Assembly (NCBI GenBank): GCA_029449245.1
Contig: JANATF010000013.1
Coordinates: 248,001 to 312,000, forward strand
DNA from: Mortierella alpina
Lineage: Eukaryota > Mortierellomycota > Mortierellomycetes > Mortierellales > Mortierellaceae
DNA: 64,000 nucleotides
Direction of reading: 5' to 3'
Shown here: positions 10,823 through 25,797 of the stretch, one piece after another
Position numbering within the stretch: the stretch's first letter is position 1
Layout: the number at the start of each line of letters is the position of its first letter
The notes under the pieces: generated by a model
Databases searched by the model: none
The model's input: only the letters and a program-made list of their open reading frames with translations
What the model was told of the DNA's origin: nothing
Position numbers and translations under genes: made by a program

Positions 10823-11824
10823 GGTGTGGTGCAGTGATGTGTGAGTGGCAAGAGATGCGGGTGTGGCCTAGGGATGAGGGCGGTGGTGGTGGTGGTGGTG
10901 GTGGTGGGGCAGTCGGTGGGATGGACGAGGATCATGAGGAAAAAGACAGACGGGCGAGAGAGAAAAATAAAATCTTGCCCGTGGGAGAAACTACCTCTTA
11001 AGCAAAGCACCTTGATGCTGCAGGCTAGTCCCACAGGGGCACATGCCACCGAGAGCACCGTTGCACAGTCGATTGAGCCTAGCTCCACGCAGGCATGCAG
11101 AGTGCAGCAGCCGTCCTCTGTCCGCACACACCATCGCCCTGCAGCCTGCCCGTTGACCCTGGCTGGCTTCGCCCGCCTGCGCAGAGCCACGTTGCACGAC
11201 CTGTGCAGTGGGCCGCTCCATCTGGGCGTTGTTGCTCTTTCCCGTGGGTGCAGTGTGTCGATTGACTCGATTCAGCACAGGCAGACGAATCGAGCCGTGC
11301 GACTCTGCTCAGTCAACGGGTCTGCATGCAAGAAACGATGCTCAACCCCCCCTTTTTTTGTCTCCATGTCATATGGATAAAAGAAAAAAAAGCGCAAAGC
11401 AGAGCAGCTGTGTGGATCCAAAGCACGCACCTCTGCCAGGGAATGGAATCCTCGCCAGTGGTGTGTGGAGCATCGAAGGGCGTCTTCCCCCCTAAGGGCT
11501 ATGTCCATGCTGCTGGCCAGACAACGACAGAGACAACGACAGAGCTGCGAGAGAGATGTGGGCGATAACGAGGAGATGCAAATCTCTTCAGCCAGCGTTT
11601 TTTTTTTTTTTTTCCCTTGACCTTGTTTTTGAACCCTTTTGGTCACTCACTTCCTGTTCTTTCCTGTCCGCACCATTCTCACCATTCCCGTCATTCTCTC
11701 CCAATCAACTCCCACTGCTGTCTGCGCGCTCACTCCCACCTGCACCTCATTCCCTCGCACACCCTGACAGGAAACCAAAGGACTCATCGCGGACGAGTGA
11801 ACCACAGCGCGCGCAAGTGAGAGA
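10823..11824. other. Divergent promoter region between ACMSD and the cotransporter
   Basis: About 1 kb separates two divergently transcribed genes. It contains a (GGT)8 run at 10882-10906 near the ACMSD start, a T-tract at 11600-11614 and a C/T-rich stretch at 11640-11770 that is probably the leader of the plus-strand cotransporter. Open frames on both strands here are composition-driven and show no domain. Confidence 0.6.
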
Positions 11825-14800
11825 ATGTCAAAACGAACCTCACTCCGTGATTCCGCTTCCCCGACAGACGAGCCCCATCCAACCAGCAACCACCGCAATG
11901 TCAGCGACAACCACACCAACCATTCAAACCCCATCCCAAAGTCCCAAAGGCCCTTCTCGACGCCCTCAGCGGCGGCGGCGGCGGCAGCGGCAGTAGCCAG
12001 CAATAGCACCTCCTTATCTCAGCCGCCTGTGCTATCCTCAGACGCCTCGATCTCATCCTCCAACACGGGCTCCACACGGAAGACGGCCACACGACCCTTT
12101 TCTATGGCTAGGCCGGGCATGCGTCCCAAGACGAGCTACCAGGCTGTCACCTGGAAAGAGAACCTGGACGCGTTTAATCGCCGCTTGCGCCGCGGGAGCC
12201 TCAGTCTGGACGCAGCGGCCCAGGAGGAAGAGCTGCTTGCTGCAGAGGCCGTTGCTCAGGCCAAGGCTCACCAGCGGGACCACACGCGGCATCGTGATGA
12301 GGACAGAGTGCACGGTAGGTCGTCGATTGGGATCTGCGAGTGGACTAGGATGGGGAACTCCAGGGGAGCTGCCACCCAATCATGGCAACATGCTGATTCA
12401 AGTGTCTTGTTTTCACTGAGCAGCTAATGACGAGTTCATATTCCTTTTTTTTCCCTTTGCTCCTACCCCTATCATCCCTGTGTTTATCGACTGCTTTGGG
12501 TTTTATCAGGAGGCGAAAATGCAGGATCGGAGGAACACGCGCAGCTTTTGGGAGGCGATGCGGACAGCAAATCATTTCAGGGACACAAGGGTCTCTCCAA
12601 CTATGGCGCCATTGATCCACGACCAGGGCAAACTACGCCCGCGCCAGGACAACCTCACCGGAGTCACGACCGTGGTCGGGATCGAGAAGAGCCCGCAGAA
12701 CCAGTGTTCCCGACCTTGCTCAACCCTGCTGTTGCGACCACAAAGTCATCCAAGCTGGGCGTCTTTTCCGGCGTCTTCGTGCCCTGCGTCCTCAGCATCT
12801 GGGGAATCATTTTATTTCTGCGTTTTGGATTCATCATTGGCCAGGCAGGCGTCATGGGCACGCTGGCCATGTTTGTCGTAGGATATGCAATCAACATCTT
12901 TACGGCTCTGTCGCTGAGTGCCATCAGCTCCAATGGATTTGTGAGAGGTAGGCAGACGCAGCATCTTGGAAGCATGCGGGGGTGCACGAAAAACTGTTCT
13001 TTTGTGCAATCTCTGACACCATGGTGTGTCACTGTATTCTGACCCCGATCATAGGCGGTGGTGTATACTACCTTCTAAGCCGGAGTCTGGGACCCGAGTT
13101 CGGTGGGAGCATCGGCCTGATCTTCTTCCTTTGCACAGTCATGGGATGCGGCATGAATGTCCTCGGATTCGTGGAACCGCTCGTATCCAACTTTGGCGAG
13201 TCGTCTGGGACGGTGTACAGAGTATTGCCGGAAGGCCAGGTCAGTAATGAGCAGTAGTGTTTCTCATGGGCAATGGCATCATTACGTCAGGTATCTAATC
13301 ACGAACTTCAACTGTGTGTGTCCTGGCGTTAGTTGTGGGCTTTTATCTACGGAACGATACTGCTCGTGTCGTGCACTCTAGTGTGTCTCGTTGGATCCAA
13401 GGTAAGAAAAAAAAAGCAGGCTGATTAGCGGGATATACACATGAGCACGTGTACCAGCTGTGCTCATGCACCACTGTGCCCCCTATGGCTCTTGGATCTC
13501 ACTCGTTTGCTGTGGCTCCTGTCTTTTGATATAGTTATTCTCGCGAGCATCATTGGTTCTGGCAGTTATCATTCTGCTTTCGACATTATCCATCTTTGTG
13601 TCGTTCGCAGTGATGCCTCCATTCACTCACCCAGAGCGCAACATCGAGTACACGTCCTTCTCGTGGGACACACTTCAGGAGAACATGTGGCCCCGATTCA
13701 CTACCACCAATGGCCCTGATGGTGCCAAACAGAGTTTCCAAACAGTGTTCGGAGTGCTTTTCCCAGCCTGCATTGGTATCCTCGCCGGCGCATCCATGTC
13801 AGGAGACCTCGAGGACCCCAGCAAATCCATCCCAAAAGGGACACTCTGGGCTGTAGGGTCAACATTCTGCGTGTACACTTGCATCGTCATATTGATGGGT
13901 GGATCCATATCGCGGAGCACCATGTACACGGACCTCAGCGTGCTTCAGGATGTAGGTGCCTTCTTTCTAATGAGCAGCATTCGTCAGTCATATCAGTGTG
14001 ATGTGTCTGATAACGGTACTAATGTCCTGACCCTCTTTGGCGAATCGTAGGTGTCGATCTCGCCCTTATTTATCGCCTCTGGAGCACTGGCTGCATCTGT
14101 GTTTGCAACATTGGGGAGTGTCATCGGCGCGGCTAAAATCCTCCAGGCAATTGCACGGGACAACCTGTTGCCACTTTTGTCGGTCTTTGGGCAAGGCACA
14201 CCCAAAACCGACGAGCCGACGCTTGCGGTCCTATTGACGTACATCCTCTGTCAGTTCTGTCTCTTCCTGACAGACATGAACATGATCGCGACCTTTGTCT
14301 CCATGATCACACTCTTGACCTTCTTGATCCTCAACCTCGCCTGCTTCTTGCTCAAGATCGGCTCTGCGCCCAACTTTCGACCCAGCTTCAGGTTCTTTCA
14401 CTGGTGGACGGCCTTTGGAGGCATGTTTCTCTGCGCACTCGTCATGGGATTTGTCGATCTTGGCAAGAGTCTGCTGAGTGGCCTGATGACGGCGGTCCTG
14501 TTCATCTGGATCCATTACTGGTCACCACCAAAGCGCTGGGGGGATGTGACGCAGAGTTTGATCTACCATCAGGTTCGAAAATACCTTCTTCGCCTCGACT
14601 CCCGCAAGGAACACGTCAAGTTTTGGAGGCCTCAAATCCTGCTGCTCGTGCATCATCCTCGGTCAGAGTACCACTTGATCCAGTTTTGCAACCATCTGAA
14701 GAAAGGGGCGCTGTATGTTCTGGGACATGTCATCGTCGGCGACCTTCGGGATGTTCTTCACGAGTACCGTCGCCAGCAGAGCAGCTGGCTCAAGTTTGTT

Positions 14801-17545
14801 GACGTTTTGCACATCAAGGCATTTGTCAATCTCAGTATCGCCGACAATGTCCGGATCGGCGCCAGGAACCTGCTCATCGGCACTGGACTGGGCGGAATGC
14901 GGCCCAACATTGTCGTGCTTGGATCGTTCAATCTGGATCGCTACTTTAGAGACAAGCAGGAACTTCAGCAAGAGGGTCAGTCTCAAATGTACCCGCTTTC
15001 GCCCATGGTTCTGCAGCAGACCAGCATTCCGAGTCCACGACACATTGATAGCCCACGCTTACAGCATCACACCGCCCTCGATATGCCACTCAGCCTTCCA
15101 ATCGATAACATCCGTGTTGAGACGCCCATCAAGATCACAGAGTACGTCTCCATCATCGAGGATGTTCTTTCCTTGAACAAGGCAGTTGCCATTGGGTGCG
15201 GATTTGACCGCCTGGAACTCCCAGAAGAGCACAAGAATGGCTGGAAACAGCTCTTCACCTTCGAGTCCCTGCGATCTTCAGGAACACCACTGTCACCCTT
15301 CTTCTCGACATCCTCTCGGCCTTCGTCCTTGCACAAGCATGGGGATCGCAAGAAAAAGTACATTGATCTTTGGCCCATGCAAATGTCCGTCGCACCTTTG
15401 CAGTGCTTTGACGCCGGTGTACAACAGCAGCCATCGTTCTCGAACCACAGGCGCCACTCCAAGGCCTTCAGTTATGACTCGCCAACGATACCCACAGCAG
15501 GCGCCACCTTCTCGGAACCCCCTCTTCGACAACCAGAAGCCAACCTCACCAATTTTGATACCTACACAATGGTGCTCCAGATGGGTTGTATCCTCCATAT
15601 GGTTCCACACTGGAAGGAGAATTTTGTCCTGCGCGTCATGGTTTTTGTCGAGTACAAAGAGGATGTGGCTCAAGAAAAGGAGCGACTCAAGGCACTCTTG
15701 GAGAACCTGCGCATCCCAGCCGAGGTCAAGGTGATGTGCTTAGATGGTGGCGATAGCGATACGTACCACCGACTCGTCAACGGAGCAGACACTTTTGAGA
15801 CGGATGGCGGCTACCTACTGGAAAGCGGCCCATCTCCAAAGGCTGTAGGATCCGATTTTGAAGACGAGACATCTGCAGAGATCGAGCGCGATGGTTTGTC
15901 AGCAACGATAGCGCCGATTGCTCAGCGGGCCCTCCCCAGGAATATCAATCCGTTTTGGCAACAACATACGGCCGTCGTGGAGGAAGGGGGCGAGAGCACA
16001 GTAGGCCGGGAAGATGTCCACGGCGCACAGACCGCTGATGGACAGGGTTCGTCGCACGAGGCTGGACCCTACTCAATTGCAGCAGGAGGCTATGACCATC
16101 CGGATAGGTCTAGAAACCTATCGTCGTCGCCTTCGCATCCATCTCCACGCAGTCAGCAGCAGCACTACCCGGTCTTTCAAGCCTCAGCTCCAGCACCGCA
16201 GAGACGACGCACCATCTCTCATGCCGACCATGTTCAACAACAACAGATGTCCCACAGAAGACAGAGTCCCAATCCACTCCGGGTCAACACTACGCTCTCG
16301 CCGCGATTATGGCAGCGCTCACCCATTGCAGTTGCCTCCGCCTACCCTTCATCTTCACATCACCACCACTATGCATCTGCTAGCGGCGGCGGCAGTGGCG
16401 CACGGTACCGGTCAGCCATGGCGAGTTCCACCTCGCCCATGGTAGATTCTCGTCTGGGTACCTCGGCGCCTCTGGGAGCATCGATGAACTTCAGGATCGC
16501 TGTACCGCTGCCGAAGCAGTATTTCGACCCGAATGGCGCCAACTCTTCAGAGAGTGAGTCGGACTCGATCAGCAGTGAGGACGACGAGGATTATGACCAC
16601 AATGACGATGATCTCGTCTATGGCGGCAGCGGTATGAGTGGAGTGCGCCCGACGACTCATCGACGTCAGCCTATGCAGCAGCATCCGCGCCTACTACAGC
16701 CACAGCTTCAGCCTCAGCCTCAGCCTCAACCACACCCACCATCTTTACACCAGGCGCCACCAGCGACGCTTGCACATACCTCTTTAGGTTCAGAATCATC
16801 AGGACTTGGGATCGCATTCGAGGGCACCAGTGCCAACTCGGAGCAGCAGCGTATCCCAGGCCAATCATATCCTCACCCACGCCCGCATCAGCACCACCAC
16901 GAATACCTTGATCAACCATCACCACAACAACAACCACACCAGCATCGACTACCGCCCATGGTGCCATCCTCCTTGGGTGGCAGTATGGGCAACCCTTGGG
17001 CGACCTCGACCGCTGGATCCAGCTCCTTGTCGACTTCGTTCACCAACAACAGCAACCGCCACCGAGACAGCAACACCGTGGTCAGTCCTGCTGCTGCGAA
17101 CGGGAACGAACATGACTGGAGTGAGGATGATTCCCACTGGTCCCATGATCGCCAACGTCAGGTCTTGCCACCGATGTCATCTTCACCTCAACAGCAGCAA
17201 CAACAACCGCCGCTCGAGCTTGCGCATGAGCTCGAGAATGAGAATCCATCCCCAAGGTCTGATCGTGGTCGTGATCGTGGTCCTGCGGTGGTTTCTCCAG
17301 TGCAGTTTGATAACTTGGCTCCCGAGGCCCAGCTCATGATTTTGAACGAGTTGATGCGGATTCATTCCTCGGCGGAGACGACGTCCATCATTTTCACGAC
17401 CATGCCAGCGCCCGAGGAAGGGACGAGTTTACGCGAGGAGAGTTCGTTGGCGTATCTGGAGCAGCTGGATTTGTTGATGGACGGTATCGAGATCCCGGTG
17501 CTGTTGATCCATGCCAAGAGCTTGACGGTGACCATGACCTTGTAA
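11825..17545 (+). CDS. Cation-chloride cotransporter (SLC12/Vhc1 family)
   Basis: Six exons (11825-12314, 12510-12947, 13055-13239, 13333-13401, 13535-13951, 14051-17545) encode 1697 residues. These carriers couple Cl- to K+ and/or Na+ movement; yeast Vhc1 is vacuolar. The hydrophobic core begins near residue 245 ([19 protein letters not shown]) and runs to about 690. It includes [20 protein letters not shown], a family signature, [10 protein letters not shown], the [20 protein letters not shown] loop and [23 protein letters not shown]. The large cytosolic domain follows ([28 protein letters not shown]). From roughly 1120 to 1590 it is interrupted by Q/H/S/P-rich low complexity with an acidic patch. 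The end again resembles the conserved SLC12 C-terminus (LNELMRIHS...[15 protein letters not shown]). The length exceeds the roughly 1100 residues usual in fungi because of that insert. The ion stoichiometry cannot be decided. Confidence 0.92.
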
Positions 17546-17864
17546 ACCAGACGGGGGGAGGAGGATAACAAAAGAAAAATAAAAAGAATAGATATGAAAA
17601 ATGGGAGTATTCTTTATTTTTTGTGAACAGAGAGGTATAGGTACAAAAACGAGCAACGCATCCCCGAGTGTTTGTCTTGCCGACGCTGAAAGGTGTTGAA
17701 CGAAAAGGAAAAGCAAAGCGAAGCGAAAGGGAAAAACGGAAAGCAAGAACAAAAAAAGAAAAAGAAAAAGTCAAAAAAAAAAATCAAAATGAGTGTGTTG
17801 GTTATTTTTTTTTTTATGTGCTGTCGATTGTCATCCTCTCTCCCATCCCTCTTTTTTCTTTTTT
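17546..17864. other. Tail-to-tail intergenic interval
   Basis: The 319 bp between the convergent cotransporter and WRKY-like genes are A-rich on + and hold polyadenylation-like AATAAA variants near 17577-17590. No gene is seen. Confidence 0.6.
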
Positions 17865-19334
17865 TCATTGCTCTTTCTGTATTGAGTGATGGCCATTCTG
17901 GGCTGCAGCCTGCGCTGCCTGCGCTGCCATCTGCGCCTTCTTGAGGCGGATACAGTCCTCGAGATGCTCGCCGCGGTACTTGGTGATGTATCCGCCGCCC
18001 TCCTTTTCGGTCACGGTCTTGTTCACCTGTTTGATTGAGTGAAGAACTATCAGAATCTAAACTTGCGACACGCATTTTTTTTGTTTTTGTTCTACTTCAT
18101 GGGCAAGAAAAAAAAACAACTTACAGTGCATCCTGCAGGGCTGTTGGAACACTTGTAATAAATACTCTTGCATCCAGTCTTCTTCTGCGTCGTATTGCCA
18201 TTGTTCTTCCACAGATACGGGTCCACATGCGGTTCGGGCGACTCTACAATCTTGTTGACGGGCTGCATCTCTCGACGCTTCCGTTTCCTTTTGTAATCGG
18301 CTCCCTCCGATCCTGCATCGCCCGTCATGCCAGAGAGCGAAGAGGTCGAAGGAGTTGACCGGTGGGACTTGGAGGCCTTGGTCGATGGGGCCGCCGTCGT
18401 TGTCGTTGTCGTTGTCGTCGTCGATCCAGTCGCACCACCAGACACCACGCCGCCCGACCCCGAGAGCGCCGCCATGGAACCATTATTGACAGGGTTGGAA
18501 CCGTCGTGATGGTGATGATGATGATGACCTCCGCCCGAAACCGAGGCCATGTCCGAGAATTCTAGCGTGAGTGAGGTCTCTCCGTTGCCACCCATATTGT
18601 TGTGAATGCTCAGGGCCGATCCTGGGCGACTAGACATGCCCATGACTGGATGGTTGTCGTAGTCCTCGTCTGAATCCTCATCTATATTTATCAGGTTGGA
18701 TTAATAAGCGTATGATGGGTCAAGACACGAAGTTTCGAGACAAGAGTGTGTGAGACATCCTTTTCATTGCATCAATGGTGAAGAAGGTGAAATGGGTGGG
18801 CCATCCTGTGCTCAACAAGTTGACTGTGGGTCCTGAGTGTAATCTGGCACTTGTTCCTGCATCCAGTCCTTGTCGGTCTCATATGCCCGGACGGCCACAA
18901 GAAACACGCACACAAAATAAAAGAGCAATGGCTGAGAGAGAAAAAAAATCGATGGCCGTATCAAGCTGAGGTGGGACAAACACGAGAAAGATAGCCTGTG
19001 TAATGGTGCCTGAAAGGGTGTGTGAAAGAAACAAAGAATAGAGAAGAGGAAAGAGGGTCGAATGGCATCCTTACCACTGTCATCGTCCATGTTCCTGATC
19101 GAGGCAGAGCTGTCGTTCCTGGGTCTGCCTGCAACCAATCGTTGCTCTGTTATTGTGGTCTGAGTGTGCGAAATGTGCGACAGTGAGTTGGTTCTCCGGA
19201 TAACATTGTGGTGGTGCAGACTTGGGTGAGGTGTGAATGACTGGTGAGCGTATGGGTTGCCACCTCCTGCAAATGGGGGCAGAGGCGGCTGCGCTGCGTG
19301 GTGATGATACTGCATCTGCTGTTGCTGTTGCTGT

Positions 19335-19384
<50 letters not shown>

Positions 19385-21019
19385 TTGCTGGTGTTGCTGT
19401 TGGAACTGGTATTGTGATGGACCTTGCAGGGCCGAGGTCTGGGCTTGTTGATGCGCCTGTTGCTGATGATGCTGACCAAACGCATCTGTGCCTCCGACGC
19501 CCATACCCATCATGGGCATGTTTCCGAACTGGCCAACTGTCCCAGGCGAAGGGATCGACGAGAGCGACTGTGATCGCATGTGGTGAACCTCGCCTGCGAA
19601 CGTTACAGACCTCTTGCGGGCCAAACTCGGGTCGATGTACTGGCCAAATCCTCCGCCAGGTGCCACACCCATGCCTTGTATCATCATTTGCTGACTCGGA
19701 TGGCCCATCCCGGCCATGCCGCCCATGCCACCCATGCCCAGCATCTGTGTCGGAGCATACATCGAGGGTATGCCTCCCGCGGACGTGGATCCTGCTGTGC
19801 TAGCAGGGTTCATGGAGGACACGACTCCAGTTGATCCGGGACCACCTCCAGAGCTGTGTGCTTCTGCTACTGCCTCTGCGCCCGGTGCTGTTCCTGCTCC
19901 TCCAAGACCTGGCTGTCCAGAAGATGGGAATCCTGCAAAGCCAGGGTGGTGGCCGTAGCCGCCTTCTTCCATAAACCGCTTGGCGGTCATTCCCATGATA
20001 GTCCCAGGCACCGTCCCGGGGATCCCACCGAGGGCTTCATACCCGGCCATGAATCCCAATCCGCGATTCTCTCCTCGCATGATCAGATCCATCATTCGGT
20101 AACGCGCCTCCTCGGCCCACCGTCTGTCCTCCTCTGTCTTGGATGCTATAATGAGTTTGAGCAGCTCCGGCTGGTTGGCATACTTTGCCAAGATCGTATC
20201 CAGGTCAGTGCTCTGTGGCGGTAGAGCAGGCAGTGAGGGCTGTCCAGTGCCTGCAGACTGTGGAGATGGCAACATGTAGCTGGAGGACCCCTGGAGTGAC
20301 ATCATGGCCGTGTTGATTGCTCCTGGATTACCGTTGGCTGATGAGGGCTGCATCGACATGGGCATTCCCATCCCAAGGTGCTGCTGCTGTTGGTGTTGGT
20401 GTTGGTGTTGGTGCTGCTGCTGCTGCTGCTGTTGCTGCTGGTACTGTTGGAGAATTGCCTGCCGACTGGCGGAGGAATTTGTGTTGGCAGCAGTGTTGGC
20501 GGCCGTGGCGGCAGCCAGTGCTGGCGAAGGCATTGGCAGGAGCGTTGTTGGGTGGCCTTGCCCAGAGACAGGACTGTGAAGGGTGCCGGATGCGACACTG
20601 GACGATGGCTGCTGCTGGGATGCTTGGCCTGAACCTCCAGCGGTTGGCACGATAAGCTCGCCTTCCGCATCAATGGGCGATTGGACATCGTTGGAGTGAC
20701 CAGGCGAGTGTTGCTCTATGTGGGTGCCACCGTTGTTGCTGCTGGTATTGTTCAGTTCATGGCCGTTGCCGGCGTTACTACTTCCGTTCATGGCTGCTTG
20801 ACCATGGTCTACGCTTAGCTGGTGCGTATGCTGCTGCTCAGGAGATTGTTGATGGGAGGAGGCAGGAGATAGCTGAGGCGAGAGTTGTTGCTGCTGCTCA
20901 GACTGTAGCTGTTGCTGCTGCTGCTGAGGCGACAGCATCTGCTGCTGCTGTTGCTGTGTCTGTGTCTGCGTTTGCGATGGTGAGGGATAGGGGTGGTATC
21001 CATACTGGGTCGAGTTCAT
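17865..21019 (-). CDS. WRKY-GCM1-superfamily zinc-finger transcription factor, Gln-rich
   Basis: Three exons (19075-21019, 18125-18681, 17865-18026) encode 887 residues. The first 650 are dominated by polyGln and other low complexity, with a conserved-looking helical block near residues 280-330 (DLDTILAKYANQPELLKLIIASKTEEDRRWAEEARYRMMDL, given here only as landmarks 278-318) that resembles coiled regions of other fungal regulators. Acidic, His7 and Thr9 runs and a KRKRKRR basic stretch precede the C-terminal finger at about 802-859. The finger reads DPYLWKNNGN...IYYKC, then GC, then YRGEH and C. Candidate zinc ligands are C826, C833, H855 and C859. The DPYLWK-G-IYYKC-GC-Y-G-H spacing matches the WRKY fold, with WKNNGN in place of WRKYGQ. 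Intron 1 is 393 nt; intron 2 falls inside the finger. DNA binding is inferred from the fold. The start ATG 21019 follows a frame that is open upstream only from TTG. Confidence 0.75.
19315..19390 (-). repeat. CAG/CAA repeat encoding polyglutamine
   Basis: An uninterrupted run of Gln codons, mixed CAG and CAA, encodes roughly 26-28 glutamines in the WRKY-like factor. A second Gln/His run lies at about 20380-20450. The CAA interruptions limit pure trinucleotide expansion. Confidence 0.85.
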
Positions 21020-23360
21020 GGCTGGCAACGGTTCTCTGCCCTTGGTGTCCAAGACAAAGTTTGCTTGTTCTTTTTCGTCTGCTGTTTTCTTTCCTTTGGA
21101 CCTCGCTGTGTATTCAGCCGTGCGTGTCTGTGTATGCGAGGGCAGGTAAGGCGACGGCCACGCGCTGGTTGACGGTGTACCTGCGTTTTGTTGTTGTTGT
21201 GTTGTTTTTTTAGGATATGTGTGCTCCTAAAGGGATGCGCCTGCTGCTTGTAGGTCCGTTGTATGCTGTCCTGTTACACCCTCGGAGTGAGTGCGTGGGC
21301 GAGAGCGAAAAGATAGGAAGCGGAAAAAAAAGAGTGCAAGAGCGAGAGAAAGAGAGAGCGAGTGAGAGAGAGAAAGCGAGAAAGAGCAGGAGAGGGAGCG
21401 AGAGAGGTGCTAGCAGAGCGGCGAAAGAAGGCGATGGGCTGGACAATGGAAGCACGAAAAGGACGGCGAGTGCGTGCGAGTGATGATGTCCCGCAGGTGC
21501 AGCGAGGTCAAGCAGGAAGAGCAAGAGGAACGAGCGAGAGAGACAGAGAGAGAGAGAGAGAAAGAGACACAGACACAGTGCGAGCGAGAGAATAAAAGCG
21601 ACGAATGAGAAAAAAAAACAAATCTCTACCCCTGTCCGATCCTCATAACAGCGAGTGCGCTCTGCGAATCGGTCGTCTCGTTTGTTCTTCTTCTGACCAT
21701 TGCCCGAACCCTAATCGGACGCATGGTGTCCATGCCCAATCGGCTCACTTGGCCACAGAGCGACGCTGCATACGAATGCTCAGAATTTTAAGCACCAGCA
21801 TGGGCTCGCGGATGAACCCTTAGACCCCATGCCATTCCCAGCAAGCAATGCGATGCTCCCCCTCGCTCGCGCTCTCTCTGCCTCCAGGCCTATGCATAGC
21901 TTTCTGAGGGAAATGAGAGCACCATTTCTCTTACGCTCTTGTGCCCCTCTTATTTTTGAACATAAAACCCAATACGGAACTAGTACGCAGACCATACCCC
22001 GACAGATAGAAAAAAAAAAAAAAAAGCGCCCGTTTTTGAGCCATTGTGACCATGATCCCTATCGTTGTGCCCTTCCTTCGCTCGACAAAGCGACAGCTCG
22101 TCATTGGAAACTGTTTGCTCCGTGTTTTTTCTGTTCGTTCTAGGGGGTCAATGGGCGATCCACCATGCCCTCCCCAAGCCTACATTTTGTGGTTTCCCGA
22201 CAAAGCACCCGTCAATGGATCATTCCAGCCCACTGCGCCCTCTGGGCCTCAGGTACAGACAGCACAGTACTACAGAAGAACATGTATACTCCGTTCGAGT
22301 GTGGTTGCCCGGCTGTCCTTATTCACTCATCACAGCATTGGTTCCCCCAGAACTGTGGTTCTGTCGTCTATCTGCCGTCCCCCTTACCTCTCCCATCGCT
22401 GCCTGTTGGGATGCAGCGTTGAGAACCAACGAGGGTAAAAAAAGATATCGTTCAATGATGCAACATGTTCTGATGCTCCCTCCCCTTGGCTTTTTTTTTT
22501 CTTTCACCAACTCGTGGTGCAACTGTGAACACAAAAAGGGCGCATGGCTTGCTCATGCTTATGCACAACAACGACAACAAAAGAAACAATAAGGGAACGA
22601 CTTTCCTCTATACTTTTATTTGTAACCCAACCCTTGCGCAGGATTTTCTTTTTTTTTTGCTTACCCCATCCCCACCTGCTCATACTTGACACCCAATGGC
22701 CCAAGCACCCGCCAACCATGTATACATGGTGTGTATATGCTCTCTTCACCCTGCGTTGGCACACACTCCAGAGGGTACAATGAGAACATAATAGTGTTGG
22801 GTTTGTCTGCTCTGCCAGGAACGTGGAACGCATTTTTGTGCTGAGACGCGAACTTTTCCCCCTCCCCAGAGTGAAACAGACTCCATCAGGAGTCGATCGA
22901 TCGCCAGGCACCGCGGACCAGACGAACCCTTTTTCTTTTTTTTTTGCCTTTGGTATCACCTTTGCCTTGACTACTCACAGCTCGTGTTGTCCAACTTTGT
23001 ACAGTACTCTCTCAGTCTGGTGCCTACTGTTTCTCGATACAGTGGAAGCTTATTCACCCACTCGCAAGTAGTTGACTATCATCCGTCGTCACTCTGCAGG
23101 ATGACCAATACCTGCACGTCGCACCATACCCGTGTGGTAACTCGCTTTTTTTTTTCTGTCTATTTTTGATACTCGAGCATGTTCTATTTGGGGCTACCAA
23201 GATGAGATGTAGAGGTACCAAGCGGCAACCATGTGGTTGTCCCCATGGGTGCTCAATCCTAGATGGCTGTCAAAAGACGATGATCCATTCGTTTGCTTTA
23301 TGTATGTACTATGTTTGTGCATCTAAAATAGTCTGCGCCTCAAGTGGATGGGGGATACGT
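21020..23360. other. Long upstream region of the WRKY-like gene
   Basis: These 2.3 kb separate the WRKY-like start from the glycerol kinase stop, both on minus. At 21300-21600 the plus strand is almost pure purine (GAGA-rich), so the minus-strand leader would be CT-rich, as in other leaders in this window. An exact GTACAGTAC lies at 22999-23007. Open frames at 22.0-22.9 kb on either strand lack ATG starts or domains. Confidence 0.5.

Positions 23361-25797
<2,437 letters not shown>

Noticed and set aside
18812-18900. Peptide-like string YETDKDWMQEQVPDYTQDPQ inside intron 1 of the WRKY-like gene, considered as an extra exon
   Set aside because: No acceptor and donor pair around it keeps the frame; direct joining of exon 1 to 18681 is in phase and gives an uninterrupted acidic segment.
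22065-22959. Overlapping 175- and 151-residue frames on opposite strands
   Set aside because: Both begin with GTG, contain T/A tract translations and show no domain or splice structure.
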